The notes beneath the pieces are model-generated. The model was not told the origin of the DNA and searched no databases. It saw only the letters and a list, made by a program, of their open reading frames with translations. The position numbers were made by a program, and so were the translations under genes. Positions 17,108-27,081 of a stretch of DNA of 64,000 nt are shown piece by piece. The first letter of the stretch is position 1. Every line of letters begins with the position of its first letter. The DNA is from Deltaproteobacteria bacterium (GTDB lineage: Bacteria; JAGRBM01; JAHCIT01), in assembly GCA_026129095.1 (NCBI GenBank), contig JAHCIT010000003.1:248001-312000 (forward strand), in the 5' to 3' direction.

Positions 17108-20100
17108 TTACCTGTTCGGTTTTTTCTTTACCCCAGCGGTTTCCCCATCCGCGTGTTCTATCAACTCCAGAACCGAGTGTGCTGCATGGAAAACCTCCGT
17201 CGGGCGGATGTCGTCAAAACGCACTATAAACCGGTTCTCTGGTGTAACTCGATATCTTACCGGATCGGTCCGAATCAAGTTAACGAGACGGTCCGGGTCG
17301 GGAACTTTTAAGGAACCATCTGCGCCTGCTGCAAACCTGAGTGCCACATCACGTGAACCGATTTTCATCTCCATGACTCCAAGCCGCCGGAGCCGTATCT
17401 TGATGGCCATCAGGGAGATCAGGTTCTGGGCTTCGTCAGGAAGCGGCCCGTAGCAGTCAATCAGTTCATCCCGCCCCTGCTCCAGGGCCTCTTTGGTCCG
17501 TGCGGCTGACAATTTCTTGTAGTAGATGAGCTTTTCCGTGAGGTCGGGCACATATGAGACAGGCAGAAGGGTCGCTACCGGGAGACTGACCTCCGGCTCG
17601 ATCTCCTCCTGGTAGGCTTCGCCTTTCAGTTCATGAACCGCACGGTCCAATAACTCGATATATAAGTCGAACCCGACCGCCGCGATGTGCCCCGACTGTG
17701 CATCTCCCAGAACATTCCCGCCGCCACGCAGTTCCAGGTCGTGACTGGCAATCTTGAACCCGGAACCGAGGTCACTGTGTTCCTGCAGAATCCTGAGCCG
17801 TTTCTCTGCCTCGGGGTTCAGTTTTTCTCCTGGAGGCAGCAAAAGATAGCAGTAGCCACGGCGGTTCGACCGCCCCACCCGGCCCCTGAGCTGGTACAAC
17901 TGCGCAAGCCCGAACCGGTCAGCCCTTTCCACGATCATCGTGTTTGCATTGGGAATGTCGAGTCCGCTTTCGACGATCGTCGTGGAAAGAAGCACCTGAA
18001 ACTCGTTGTGCAGGAAGCCGAGCATGATTTTTTCCAGCCGGGCCGGCTCCATCTGTCCATGTCCGATCTCGATACGGACACCGGGCAGCAGTTCCCGCAG
18101 CGTGCGGGCCCGTTCCTCAATGCCCTGCACACGGTTGAACAGGTAAAAGACCTGTCCGCCACGGTTCACCTCGGCCATTACAGCGTCCTTGATCGTGCGT
18201 TCCGAATACCGGCTGACGACGGTCCGGATCGAAAGCCGGTCCTGCGGCGGCGTCGCAATAAGGGAAAACTCCCTTAGCCCGGTCAGGGACATCTGAAGCG
18301 TACGGGGGATTGGCGTCGCCGACAGGGACAGGCAGTGCGCGACCACACGGAGTTTCTTGAGGCGTTCCTTGTGCCGGACGCCGAAACGGTGCTCCTCGTC
18401 AATGATGACCAGTCCCAGCTCACGGAAACCCACATCATTCTGAAGCAGGCGGTGCGTGCCGATCACGATATCCACCTGCCCGGCTGCCAGGCGCTTCAAT
18501 ATGTCCCGCTGCTCGGCCGGCGTCCGGAACCGGCTCAACGCCTCAACCCGGACTCCATGATGGGCGAGCCGGCCCGTGAAGGTTTCCTGATGCTGCTGTG
18601 CCAGTACTGTCGTCGGAACGAGCAGCGCCACCTGCTTGCCATCCAGGACGGCCTTGTAAGCAGCCCGGAGCGCCACTTCGGTCTTGCCGTACCCCACATC
18701 GCCGCAAACGAGACGATCCATGGGTTTCCCGCTCATCAGGTCATGAACGACCTCTCCGATGGCGCGTTCCTGGTCTTCTGTCTCCTCGTACGGGAACTCG
18801 GCCTCGAACTTCCGGTAATCGTCCTGGAGCGGCCGGGCAGGATAAGCCGGATGCACCTGCCTCTGCGCATAAAGATCAAGCAGTTCGGCGGCCAGCTTGT
18901 AGACGGCGTCGCACACCTTCTTGCGGGTCGTCTGCCATTGATTTCCACCGAGCCGGTCCAGCACCGGCACATGGCCTTCCGCGGACGAATAGCGGGCCAC
19001 CATGTGGAGCCGGTCCACCGGCACAAGCAGCTTGTCGCTGTTCGCGTATTCAAGCTCCATCACCTCGACGGGAATCTGGTCCACCATGACGGTCTTGAGC
19101 CCCAGATACCGTCCCACGCCATAATCGTTATGGACCACGTAATCGCCGGGCTTCAGATCCTCCAGCGACTGAAGGAACGACTCCAGGTTCCGCCGTGCAG
19201 TGCGAACGGGTTTCTGCTGTCCTGTACGGAAGAAATCACCCTCGGTGATAACCGCGAGCCGTTCGTCAGGCAGCACGAACCCGCCGGACATGGCTCCGAT
19301 AACCACTCGTGGCGGCTCGGCCACGGGCCGCTGCAGGTCGCGGTCAGTCAGCGGGCGGGTGAAATCGGGAATGATGACGGGATCAACGGGAACCGGTGCC
19401 AGCCCGTGGGGGTCCAGCAGGGTCCGGACCCGTTCCAGCGCGGACCGGTTCTGGAGACTGAACAGCACCCGGTACCCGGCGGCCTTCCACTCCTCCAGGC
19501 GCCGGACCGCCGGCTCCAGTGGCGATTCCTCACCCTCCCCAGCCTGAGGCGGATGCAACTCCTTCTCCGGCGTGCCGACGCGAATGTTCAGGTGCTCACG
19601 GTCATCGAGTTTTTCGTATATCTCGAGGCCGGAAATTTCGAGACGCTTCTGGCGGTCGATCAGTTTGCGGATCTCATCCGCGCCCGCGAACCGCTCGCTG
19701 TAGCGGGCCAGCGCGAGCCCTTCCTCGCGGCGGCGCCGGTAGGACTCCTCCAGCCGGGCCGCGGAATCCTCCAGCACCCGGTCGCAGGCGATCGGCTCAC
19801 AGATGACGATGGGGCCGGTCACGTAGTCCGCTATCGACGGCAGCTGGCCGTAAAGTGCCGGCGTCAGGTACTCGGCACCCGTGACATGTATTCCGCTGGC
19901 AAGATCGTCCCTGACCCGCGTCACCAGTTCATAGTCCACCTCCTCACGGTCGCGCTCCGTGTTGAGGTATTCCACGGCCCGCTCCCGGTATGGAGATTTC
20001 AGTAACAGTTCGCTTGCAGGCAGCAGAACAAAATCAGGCAGGCTCGCTACCCCGCCCGGCAACGGAAGGGTCCTCTGGGTGGATGGATCGAATGGGCGAA

Positions 20101-20737
20101 TGGTGGCCAGCCGGTCCAGCTCGAAATCGAGCCGGAGCGGCCAGTCATAACCGGTGGCGAAAATATCGATGATCGAGCCTTTCACGGCAAAATCACCGCG
20201 ATCTTCCACCCGTGCCGACCGCCGGTAGCCAAGATCGGCAAACCGGCTGACGGACGTTTCGAAATCGGTCTCTTCGTCCGCAGCCAGCAGATCGTATTCG
20301 GTCCGCAGCGTGGCGGGCGGGAATGGCCGGGGGAGAAGCGCCTCGGCTGGAGCAATAACCACTGCTTCGCCCTGCCTCGCAAAAAGCTGGTACAACGCCG
20401 TCACCCGGCCGCTCGCCACATCCACGGGCGGCGAACGGTCATCCTCGGGACGGGCTTCCCATGCGTGCAGTATCTGGAATTTCCGGGCCGTCAGGGCATG
20501 CGGATGATCGTCGGCGGGATCGATGCCCAGAAACCGCAGCCAGTCGGACCGGAGCTGTTCGGCCGCCAGTATGTCGGGAACCACGACCAGTTGCGGGCGG
20601 AATCCCTCCCGGTAGAGACACGCCAGATGCCAGGCTGCGGCCGCACCCGCCGGTCCGCCAAGGACAAAAGAGCCCCGCTGCCGAAGCCGTTCGGCCAGTA
20701 TCCTGAAATCAGTAGTGGTCGGTTCAGTGGTGTCCAC
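17108..20737 (-). CDS. mfd: Transcription-repair coupling factor Mfd
   Basis: ATP-driven translocase that removes RNA polymerase stalled at DNA lesions and recruits the UvrA excision machinery. The 1209-residue protein has the UvrB-homologous N-terminal module (about 1-340), the RNA-polymerase-interacting CarD-like domain around 510-580 ([20 protein letters not shown]), and a superfamily 2 helicase core with Walker [10 protein letters not shown] near residue 679, DEEH box IDEEHRFG near 779, [13 protein letters not shown] and the RecG-like [15 protein letters not shown]. The C-terminal TRCF domain is complete. The start is GTG. It is the first gene of an operon with three PPIases and pdxA and is divergent from the thioredoxin gene. 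Confidence 0.97.
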   Translation of the reverse strand: MDTTEPTTTDFRILAERLRQRGSFVLGGPAGAAAAWHLACLYREGFRPQLVVVPDILAAEQLRSDWLRFLGIDPADDHPHALTARKFQILHAWEARPEDDRSPPVDVASGRVTALYQLFARQGEAVVIAPAEALLPRPFPPATLRTEYDLLAADEETDFETSVSRFADLGYRRSARVEDRGDFAVKGSIIDIFATGYDWPLRLDFELDRLATIRPFDPSTQRTLPLPGGVASLPDFVLLPASELLLKSPYRERAVEYLNTERDREEVDYELVTRVRDDLASGIHVTGAEYLTPALYGQLPSIADYVTGPIVICEPIACDRVLEDSAARLEESYRRRREEGLALARYSERFAGADEIRKLIDRQKRLEISGLEIYEKLDDREHLNIRVGTPEKELHPPQAGEGEESPLEPAVRRLEEWKAAGYRVLFSLQNRSALERVRTLLDPHGLAPVPVDPVIIPDFTRPLTDRDLQRPVAEPPRVVIGAMSGGFVLPDERLAVITEGDFFRTGQQKPVRTARRNLESFLQSLEDLKPGDYVVHNDYGVGRYLGLKTVMVDQIPVEVMELEYANSDKLLVPVDRLHMVARYSSAEGHVPVLDRLGGNQWQTTRKKVCDAVYKLAAELLDLYAQRQVHPAYPARPLQDDYRKFEAEFPYEETEDQERAIGEVVHDLMSGKPMDRLVCGDVGYGKTEVALRAAYKAVLDGKQVALLVPTTVLAQQHQETFTGRLAHHGVRVEALSRFRTPAEQRDILKRLAAGQVDIVIGTHRLLQNDVGFRELGLVIIDEEHRFGVRHKERLKKLRVVAHCLSLSATPIPRTLQMSLTGLREFSLIATPPQDRLSIRTVVSRYSERTIKDAVMAEVNRGGQVFYLFNRVQGIEERARTLRELLPGVRIEIGHGQMEPARLEKIMLGFLHNEFQVLLSTTIVESGLDIPNANTMIVERADRFGLAQLYQLRGRVGRSNRRGYCYLLLPPGEKLNPEAEKRLRILQEHSDLGSGFKIASHDLELRGGGNVLGDAQSGHIAAVGFDLYIELLDRAVHELKGEAYQEEIEPEVSLPVATLLPVSYVPDLTEKLIYYKKLSAARTKEALEQGRDELIDCYGPLPDEAQNLISLMAIKIRLRRLGVMEMKIGSRDVALRFAAGADGSLKVPDPDRLVNLIRTDPVRYRVTPENRFIVRFDDIRPTEVFHAAHSVLELIEHADGETAGVKKKPNR

Positions 20738-20900
20738 GTTCCGGCCGGGCGGCGACGCTACGCGAAGCGCAGCGGGGCTTCAATCCTTGACAAACATTCA
20801 ATCATGGACAGTTTTGTCGTTACCGGTTGACCAGCCGGGTATCCTTGGTGAAACTGAGGACAGATTTTCTCTCTACGGCCCGGGAGGTCCGTTCCCCATC

Positions 20901-21224
20901 ATGGCAAAGCCTATCGACGTAACCGACGCAACGTTTGAATCTGAAGTGCTCAAGTCACCGGTTCCTGTTCTCCTGGACTTCTGGGCCCCCTGGTGCGGTC
21001 CCTGCCGTGCCATCGCCCCGGCGCTCGAAGAGCTCACCGGCCAGTATGAAGGCAAGGCCAAGATTGCCAAGATCAACATTGACGAGAACATGAATACGCC
21101 CAGCCAGTTCGGTGTCCGGGCCATCCCGACGCTCATCGTCTTCAAGGGCGGTAAGGCAGTGGACCAGATCATGGGCGCACAGCCCAAGGCATCCATTGCG
21201 ACGGTTCTGAACAAGCATATCTGA
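20901..21224 (+). CDS. trxA: Thioredoxin
   Basis: General dithiol reductant, 107 residues. The redox motif is Cys32-Gly-Pro-Cys35 in [15 protein letters not shown], the buried Asp26 is present, and the cis-proline loop is [14 protein letters not shown]. The open frame begins earlier, but the ATG at 20901 gives the canonical thioredoxin N-terminus; GGGAGG lies at 20882-20887, slightly far from the ATG. It is a monocistronic-looking gene divergent from mfd. It could supply electrons to the cysteine-type peroxidase at 10246. Confidence 0.95.
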   Translation: MAKPIDVTDATFESEVLKSPVPVLLDFWAPWCGPCRAIAPALEELTGQYEGKAKIAKINIDENMNTPSQFGVRAIPTLIVFKGGKAVDQIMGAQPKASIATVLNKHI

Positions 21225-21338
21225 ATAACCGGCGATTCAGAACGAACCGCACCCTTGCTCCGGTCACAAACGGCTTTGGTACTGATTTTGGCCGGGTCGC
21301 ATACCCGTCTGCCTTCTGAAAGAGTATAGTCGCCCGTC

Positions 21339-21740
21339 GTGAGCTACATTGTCTGGCGGCCTGACTTCGATCTGGGAATCCCCGTCCTGGACCAGCACCA
21401 CCACAATCTGGTGGCACTGATCAATGATTTTCATCTATCGGTAAACCGGGGGCTGGACAGCGAACTGTGCAGCACCATCTTCAGCCGTCTGCGTGAATAC
21501 GCCGACTACCACTTCAAGGTGGAAGAAGCCCTGATGGCTCACCACGGCTACCCGGAATCCCCCGACCACATCGCCGAACACCGGCTTTTCGTCAACAACG
21601 TTGGCCGGCTGGAAAAAACATTTGCGCAGGATCCCCTGCTGACGCAGCAGGTGCTCCAGTATCTGAAACAGTGGCTGGAGCAGCATATCCTGGTCATCGA
21701 CAGGCAACTGGCGGAGCATATCAAAGCTGGGCAGCACTGA
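21339..21740 (+). CDS. Bacteriohemerythrin
   Basis: Single-domain non-heme diiron O2-binding protein, 133 residues. The characteristic ligands are visible: tryptophan then His in VLDQHHHNLVALIND, the HxxxE motif in YHFKVEEALM, HxxxH in HIAEHRLF, and HxxxxD in EQHILVIDRQLAEH. The start is GTG; ATG is absent upstream in frame. No signalling or membrane domain is attached, so it is likely to be a cytoplasmic oxygen carrier or sensor. It lies 79 bases upstream of the double-receiver PilZ gene in the same direction. Confidence 0.93.
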   Translation: MSYIVWRPDFDLGIPVLDQHHHNLVALINDFHLSVNRGLDSELCSTIFSRLREYADYHFKVEEALMAHHGYPESPDHIAEHRLFVNNVGRLEKTFAQDPLLTQQVLQYLKQWLEQHILVIDRQLAEHIKAGQH

Positions 21741-21819
21741 GCCCCGCCTGTCGCCTTTCCCTGCGTGGCAGCGTAAACTTGCCGCTGATTACCCGATCCG
21801 GAACGAACGAGGGAACGCC

Positions 21820-22965
21820 ATGGCTCCAGAGGAAAACATCGTCAACCGGAACGTGCTGCTGGTCGACGATGTCGATCTCTTTCTGGAGATCGAAAAGAAG
21901 TTCCTTGAGGGCAAGGGGCTTCTGGTGCACACGGCCCATGACGGTATCGAAGCCATCGAAGCCGCCCGGAAAATACGCCCGGCCCTCATCATCATGGATA
22001 ACTTCATGCCCCGGATGAATGGCGACGCTGCCTGCCGGCAGCTCAAATCCGATGTGGTGACTCGCGAAATCCCGATCCTGATGGTGACCGCCAACAGTTC
22101 GAGCGAGGCGGTCGAGGAATGCTTCAGGGCCGGTGCCGACATGGTGATTACCAAGCCGCTCCGCCGCGACGAGCTGCTGGCATCCATAGACAAGCTGACC
22201 GACCTCAAGCTCAGCCCCGTTTCCATGCTGCCCAAGGACAGGCCAACGGTGCTCGTGATCGAGGACTCGGCCTTCTTTGTGACCCTGCTCAAGGACACCC
22301 TCTCGGCACGCGGCTACGACGTCATGACGGCTTCCAGCAGCAGCGAGGCCGAGGAGCGCCTGGGTGCCTATGGCCGGTTCGTGCATCTTGTCCTGCTCGA
22401 CCTCATCATGCCGAGCCAGAGCGGTCCGGACATCCTCCGGCGAATCCGGGCCGTCCCGGATGCCGAAAAAATCCCGGTGGTGGCACTCACATCGGTCAGT
22501 CCGCTGGATCCGCTGGCCGCCGAAGCCCGCAGCCTGGGCGTGACCGAATTCATCAACAAGGCCATCCCGCCGACTGACCTGCTGTACCGCATAGACGAAC
22601 TGATGTTCGCCGAAAGCTCGGATACCCGGCGGGATCCCCGCTACAGCCTTCACGTTCCGGTCCAGTTCAAGACCGACCGTCACTGGATCATGGGCGAGAC
22701 GGTAAACATCTCGAAAAACGGCCTGTGCATCCGGTCACTCGAACTGCCGGAACCCAACGCGGAAATCGTCCTCAAGTTCAGTCTCCCGGACGTACAGAAC
22801 CCCTGCGAGGAACAGGCCAGCGTGGTCTGGGTGTCCATCCCCGACCCGCAGAAGTCCCAGAAGCTGCTGGTGCTCGACTCCGGTTTTGGCGTCGTGCTGG
22901 AGTTCCGCTCCGAAGAGTTCAAGGAAGGCTTCGAGGCGATCGAGGCCCGCTACCGGCTTGGCTGA
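21820..22965 (+). CDS. Double-receiver response regulator with C-terminal PilZ domain
   Basis: A 381-residue regulator with two receivers and a c-di-GMP-binding domain. Receiver 1 (about 10-125) has VLLVDDVD, the phosphoacceptor Asp in IIMDNFMPRMNG, and Lys in VITKPL. Receiver 2 (about 142-265) has VLVIEDSAF, Asp in VLLDLIMPSQSG, and Lys in FINKAIPP. The PilZ domain (about 268-375) has the RxxxR motif in RRDPRYSL and NxSxxG in NISKNG, both required for c-di-GMP contact. Both receivers look functional. There is no DNA-binding domain, so output would be by protein interaction. This would integrate phosphorylation and c-di-GMP for motility control, in line with the chemosensory and pilus loci elsewhere in the window. 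Confidence 0.9.
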   Translation: MAPEENIVNRNVLLVDDVDLFLEIEKKFLEGKGLLVHTAHDGIEAIEAARKIRPALIIMDNFMPRMNGDAACRQLKSDVVTREIPILMVTANSSSEAVEECFRAGADMVITKPLRRDELLASIDKLTDLKLSPVSMLPKDRPTVLVIEDSAFFVTLLKDTLSARGYDVMTASSSSEAEERLGAYGRFVHLVLLDLIMPSQSGPDILRRIRAVPDAEKIPVVALTSVSPLDPLAAEARSLGVTEFINKAIPPTDLLYRIDELMFAESSDTRRDPRYSLHVPVQFKTDRHWIMGETVNISKNGLCIRSLELPEPNAEIVLKFSLPDVQNPCEEQASVVWVSIPDPQKSQKLLVLDSGFGVVLEFRSEEFKEGFEAIEARYRLG

Positions 22966-24076
22966 AAAACTCTCCCCATCCCTTCGGGAGGCGCTCGTCC
23001 GCCTGCTCGAATGCCCCACCACCACCACGTTCGAGCGGTATTCCCACGCGGCCGCGCTTTCACTTCTCAAGTCCCGCCGGATTCCCTGCAAGCTGGACCG
23101 TTACGGGAATATCCACGCGGGTGATCTCAAGTCAAAATCACCGCTGATCTTTGTCGCGCACCTGGACCACCCAGGGTTTTCACTTGCCCCGGCACTGGGC
23201 GGTCCGGTGGAAACCCTCACCTGGTGGGGGCGTGTTGACCCGAAGCTGTTCAGCAGGGCCCGCGTCCGGCTCTACCCCTATGACTGCACAAACCCGGCCG
23301 ATGCCAGCAAGCAGGCCATCGAAGGCACCATCCGGTCTATGGTGATGAACCCGCAGGCGATGAAGCCGAAAACCGTAAAGGTCCGGCTGGACGAACCGGC
23401 CGAACGCGGCCGCACCTATGTCGGAAACTGGGCGCTGGCCGAATGCCGTATCGCGGGCAAATGGATCGAAAGCATCCGGATTGATGACCTGGTGGGTTCG
23501 GCCTGCATCATCGAGCTGCTGACCCGCCTGAAAGGCACGGCGCACATCAGGGCCTTTCTCACCCGCGGCGAGGAGAACGGATTTTATGGGGCACTTGCCG
23601 GCGCGAAACTGGTACCAGAACGGTCGCTGCTCGTATCGGTCGAAACGAGTTCGGAACGGCCCGGTGCGGTTCCCGGCGGCGGGCCGATCGTGAGACTTGG
23701 CGACGCCACCTGCGTCTTCGACCCGATGGCCACGCGGCTGCTTACCGAAACCGCCCTCGCCCTCCAGAAGGAAAATCCCCGGTTCCGGTTCCAGAAGCGC
23801 GTCATGGATGGCGGCACCTGCGAAGCGACGGCCTTCCTTGCCTTGGGCCTCCGCGCCACGGGTCTCGCCGTCTCGCTGGTGAACTACCACAACCAGGGCA
23901 AGGGAAAACTGGAATCTGAACGTGTCACAGCCAGCGACACCGAGGGACTCCTCCGTCTCATGGAATCCTTTGCCCGGCGCTACCGGCCCGGCCGCATCGA
24001 AAACGACCTGTCGCGGCGGCTCCAGAAGCGCGTCACGGAAGTGGCCAGAATCCTCGAAGCCAGGCCTTTGGCCTGA
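22958..24076 (+). CDS. M42/M20-like zinc peptidase
   Basis: Metallo-aminopeptidase-like protein, about 372 residues. Dinuclear metal ligands appear in order: His and Asp in VAHLDHPGFSL, Asp in SIRIDDLVGSACI, paired Glu in TRGEENGFYGA, Glu in SVETSS, and His in NYHNQGKG, with the MDGGTCEATAF loop between. It lacks a signal peptide. No ATG precedes the conserved region; TTG at 22958 is chosen, overlapping the end of the PilZ gene by 8 bases with GAGG 12 bases upstream. An in-frame TTG at 22886 is possible but would lie deep in the PilZ gene. Substrate is unknown; peptides or N-acylated compounds are possible. Confidence 0.78.
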   Translation: MAEKLSPSLREALVRLLECPTTTTFERYSHAAALSLLKSRRIPCKLDRYGNIHAGDLKSKSPLIFVAHLDHPGFSLAPALGGPVETLTWWGRVDPKLFSRARVRLYPYDCTNPADASKQAIEGTIRSMVMNPQAMKPKTVKVRLDEPAERGRTYVGNWALAECRIAGKWIESIRIDDLVGSACIIELLTRLKGTAHIRAFLTRGEENGFYGALAGAKLVPERSLLVSVETSSERPGAVPGGGPIVRLGDATCVFDPMATRLLTETALALQKENPRFRFQKRVMDGGTCEATAFLALGLRATGLAVSLVNYHNQGKGKLESERVTASDTEGLLRLMESFARRYRPGRIENDLSRRLQKRVTEVARILEARPLA

Positions 24077-24080
24077 CGGA

Positions 24081-25352
24081 TCATTCGCCCACGCTCCGCC
24101 AGTAAAGCTCCACTGGATGCGCGGTCCCCACGGCGGCCGGTGCGATCTGGACACGGCATCCGGCGCAGGCAGTGGCAGCGAGCGATACGCCTGATTTCTG
24201 GATCTCCGTCACCACCTGTGCCGCCGACTTCTGGGCGTGCTCGAAATTCTCCACGGCGGCGCCCCATCCTCCGCCCAAACCGCAACAGCCAGCATCAATT
24301 CGCCTGATATCCAGCCCCGGAATGGTTTTCAGCAGGTTGTAACCGGATTCGCCGGTTCCGAGCGCACGGGCCGTGCAGGCTGAATGCCAGGCGACCGTCT
24401 CGTGGACCTCGTTCCTGGGCGGAGGCAACAGCCCGCGGCGCTGGCAATCCCACATAAATGCAGTGAGCTCCCGGACCCGCGCCGCTATCGGCAGGAGTTC
24501 GCTGTCGGCGCCGGAATCAAGCAGCTTGCCGGAGCTGCTCTGGAAAAAGTGCACCAGTTCCGTGTTCGACGCCACCGGCTCAAAACCGCCATCCAGCAAA
24601 ACCTGTACCTGCCGGAGCGCACGCCTGATATTCCGTACGGCTTCATCCTTCAGGCCAGAGGCAAAGGCTCTCTCGCCCACGTCATCCAGAACGACCACTT
24701 TCACTTCGAAGCCGGACTTTTCCAGCAGTTCCACCGCTGCCTGCCCTTCTGCCGGGTAGTGGCCGTTCACCGTCTCGCTGACGATGAGCAGTACCTTCCC
24801 GCGAGACAATTCCCCGGTTGCGGCCTTCAGTCGTTTCCTGAACCAGCCGGAAAATGTCTGTGTGCTGAACGGTGCAATCCGCTGCCGCCGGTCGATGCCG
24901 GTCAGCTTCTCCATGAGCCACCGGAACAGCCGGCTTCCAAGGAGCCAGTTCGCAACTGGCGCAAGGATGCTGCCAAGTTTCCGCCATGCGGATGCTCCGG
25001 CAAGTGTCCGCAGGCCACCCGCCTTCCGGCCGCCATGAGCCGCTTCCATTCGATGCTGGAATGCGATGGCAGGAAAGTCGAAACCGATCGGGCAGTTCCT
25101 GACGCAAAGACCGCACTGGAAGCACTTGTCCAGCAGCACTTCGCGCCGGTTTCCGATCAAACCGGCGTCGCCAAGCGTGTCGCGGCCTTCGATCAGGCCG
25201 AACAGGTCCACGAACATCGGACACGCGTCACGGCAAATGGCGCACCCAGTGCAGGTTTCAAACATTTCGACCGCATCACCTGGCCGCTTGCCGAAATCCG
25301 GATCATCGGCGAACGCCGGACTGCTGCCAGTGGGGTCTGCTGCTGCCGTCAT
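24081..25352 (-). CDS. (Fe-S)-binding oxidoreductase, GlpC/HdrD-like
   Basis: A 423-residue iron-sulfur protein. Two ferredoxin-type [4Fe-4S] sites lie at the N-terminus: Cys34/37/40/44 (CTGCAICRDACP) and Cys77/80/83/87 (CFQCGLCVRNCP). A C-terminal CCG-type domain carries WHSACTAR, CCGLGGGWG and TACAGC, the pattern used in GlpC, HdrB/D and similar proteins to bind an unusual cluster. The family commonly moves electrons between a dehydrogenase and the quinone pool or a thiol/disulfide. No dehydrogenase subunit is adjacent, so its partner is unknown. Its stop lies 4 bases from the convergent peptidase stop. Confidence 0.85.
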   Translation of the reverse strand: MTAAADPTGSSPAFADDPDFGKRPGDAVEMFETCTGCAICRDACPMFVDLFGLIEGRDTLGDAGLIGNRREVLLDKCFQCGLCVRNCPIGFDFPAIAFQHRMEAAHGGRKAGGLRTLAGASAWRKLGSILAPVANWLLGSRLFRWLMEKLTGIDRRQRIAPFSTQTFSGWFRKRLKAATGELSRGKVLLIVSETVNGHYPAEGQAAVELLEKSGFEVKVVVLDDVGERAFASGLKDEAVRNIRRALRQVQVLLDGGFEPVASNTELVHFFQSSSGKLLDSGADSELLPIAARVRELTAFMWDCQRRGLLPPPRNEVHETVAWHSACTARALGTGESGYNLLKTIPGLDIRRIDAGCCGLGGGWGAAVENFEHAQKSAAQVVTEIQKSGVSLAATACAGCRVQIAPAAVGTAHPVELYWRSVGE

Positions 25353-25413
25353 CTGAAAGGAAATCCTACTCCATCAGGAGCCGGGCGGCACGGGATCAGC
25401 TACATATCCCGGC

Positions 25414-26856
25414 ATGCCCCTGGGTTCCGCCGATTTCGCCATTGTGGCCGTGTACCTGGCAGCCATGATCGCCGCCGGGTGGTATTTTTCGGGCCGCACG
25501 CGGCATTTCAAGGACTATTTCCTTGCCGGCGGGGCACTGACGACACCGCTGCTCGTCTGCACACTGGTCAGTACCTACTACGAACTGGACGTTACCTTCG
25601 CAACCAGCGAGCGCGCCTACTACAACGGAATGGCCGCCTGGTTCTGGCTCTCCCGGCCGTACTACGTGGCGATCCTGCTGGCAGCCGTGCTGGTGGCCAA
25701 GCGGCTCCGGGGGCACGGTTACTACACCCTCCCCGATGTTGTCGGCGCCCGCTACGGTGACGGAGCGCGGGTCACCGTCGCTACCGCCTGCTTCGTATAC
25801 TCGCTCCCTATCACCGCACTGGCTGGCATGGGCGCACTGTTTGAGACACTGGGCTTGCCACGCGATATCGGGCTTTTCCTCGGCGCCTCGGTCTGTGCCG
25901 TTTACACCCTCATGGGCGGCCTGTGGGCGGACGTCATTACCGACACTGTCCAGTTCGTCCTCATGTGCCTGGCGGTCGCCATCCTGATTCCCTATGCCCT
26001 TGAGTGGAGCGGGGGTTTCGGCTTCACGGATCATCTGCCCGGAGCGCATCTCACCGCTTCCGGCGGATTGAGTCCCTGGCTCATTGCGGCCTGGTCGGCC
26101 GGCGCGCTCACGGTATTTGTTGAGCCCGCCTTCTACCAGCGCATCTTCGCAGCGCGGTCGGAGAAGGATGTCACCCGGGCGCTCATCATCGGCATCTTTC
26201 TCTGGGCCGCGTATGACTGGGGCGTGACCCTCGTGGGGATGATCGCCCGCTCGGCGGTCGAGCAGGGGATGCTGGCCGAGGGGCTCCCCGGCCGCACCGC
26301 GCTGCTCACCCTTGCCATGACGCTGCTGCCGGTCGGTCTCAAGGGACTATTTATCGGTGGCGTGCTGGCGGCCGCCATGTCGAGCGTCGATTCCTATTCG
26401 CTTCTGGCGAGCGGGAACCTCGTTTATGACATCTGGCGGCCGCTTGTCCGGCCGCAAATGACAGACCAGCAACTCGTCCGGGCGACGCGAATCGGCGTCT
26501 TTGCGGTCACTCTGGGGGGCCTGGCCCTCTCGTTCGCTTTCGACCGGATATCAGATGCCTGGATATTCATGTCCAGTGTGCTGGCCTCGGTGGCCTTTGT
26601 CCCGGTGCTGGGGGCTGTTTTCCTGAAACCGGCCAGGCAGGCAGGACTCGCCTCATCACTGGCAGGCCTTCTGTCTCTGGCGGGCTTTTACATCTGCATA
26701 TACGGATTCGGAACCTACAATGCCGATGAAGAGTCCTGGGCATGGCAGGTAGGCGGCGCCGAAATCTGGCGTGAATACGGGGTGTTGGTGGCCCTGCCCA
26801 TCTCGGCCGCGGCCTTCGCCGTGGCTAACATGCTGTCGCGGGAGCCCCGGTCATGA
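25414..26856 (+). CDS. Sodium/solute symporter (SSS family)
   Basis: Polytopic transporter of 480 residues with about 13 hydrophobic helices and the LeuT-type pattern of the SSS family. Family landmarks are GRTRHFKDYFLAGG after the first helix, VYTLMGGLWADVITDTVQF in the middle (the conserved GG-x-W-A/T-x-x-T-D motif) and AAAMSSVDSYSLLASGNLVYD in the eighth to ninth helix region. The substrate cannot be named from sequence; acetate, proline, sugars and urea carriers all share these motifs. A 38-codon ORF overlaps its stop by four bases (ATGA). Confidence 0.9.
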   Translation: MPLGSADFAIVAVYLAAMIAAGWYFSGRTRHFKDYFLAGGALTTPLLVCTLVSTYYELDVTFATSERAYYNGMAAWFWLSRPYYVAILLAAVLVAKRLRGHGYYTLPDVVGARYGDGARVTVATACFVYSLPITALAGMGALFETLGLPRDIGLFLGASVCAVYTLMGGLWADVITDTVQFVLMCLAVAILIPYALEWSGGFGFTDHLPGAHLTASGGLSPWLIAAWSAGALTVFVEPAFYQRIFAARSEKDVTRALIIGIFLWAAYDWGVTLVGMIARSAVEQGMLAEGLPGRTALLTLAMTLLPVGLKGLFIGGVLAAAMSSVDSYSLLASGNLVYDIWRPLVRPQMTDQQLVRATRIGVFAVTLGGLALSFAFDRISDAWIFMSSVLASVAFVPVLGAVFLKPARQAGLASSLAGLLSLAGFYICIYGFGTYNADEESWAWQVGGAEIWREYGVLVALPISAAAFAVANMLSREPRS

Positions 26857-26969
26857 TGGAGTTCGGCACCTGGCTGTCCGTACTGATCCTCGGCCCCGGC
26901 GCCGCCGGGATTTTCATCTGGTTTCTGGCCGATTTGCGGAAAATCCAGAGGGGTTCCGGCGAGGATTAA
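26853..26969 (+). CDS. 38-residue single-helix protein coupled to the symporter
   Basis: ATG at 26853 overlaps the TGA stop of the symporter gene (ATGA), a classical coupling arrangement. The product has one hydrophobic segment (VLILGPGAAGIFIWFLA) flanked by a short N-terminus and a Lys/Arg-containing tail (DLRKIQRG), consistent with an inside-positive single-pass membrane peptide. Small membrane accessory ORFs are known next to other SSS-family symporter genes, which supports a real gene. No function beyond symporter partner can be claimed. Confidence 0.65.
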   Translation: MMEFGTWLSVLILGPGAAGIFIWFLADLRKIQRGSGED

Positions 26970-27012
26970 CCAGCCAGATTTCCCGGCTGATTTCAAAACC
27001 TTGGCTAGCTTG

Positions 27013-27026
27013 TTGGCAGCCGCCAA
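27013..27026 (+). promoter_or_regulatory. Palindrome upstream of nuo operon 1
   Basis: TTGGC (27013-27017), AGCC spacer, GCCAA (27022-27026): a perfect 5+5 inverted repeat in the 112-base region between the small membrane ORF and nuoA1. Position and symmetry suit an operator for a dimeric regulator such as a LysR type (T-N11-A). No equivalent was found ahead of nuo operon 2. No confident -35/-10 pair was seen. Confidence 0.3.
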
Positions 27027-27081
27027 TTCATCGGCTAAAGACCGGCCGCCGGGGCTCTTTCCGGGGAGGAACCGTCTCACC

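Noticed and set aside
18335-20005. Plus-strand open frame (556 codons) opposite mfd
   Set aside because: Antisense of a conserved mfd; no family motif and biased composition.
20787-20815. TTGACA as a -35 box for the thioredoxin gene
   Set aside because: The hexamer (20787-20792) is perfect, but no acceptable -10 lies 16-18 bases downstream.
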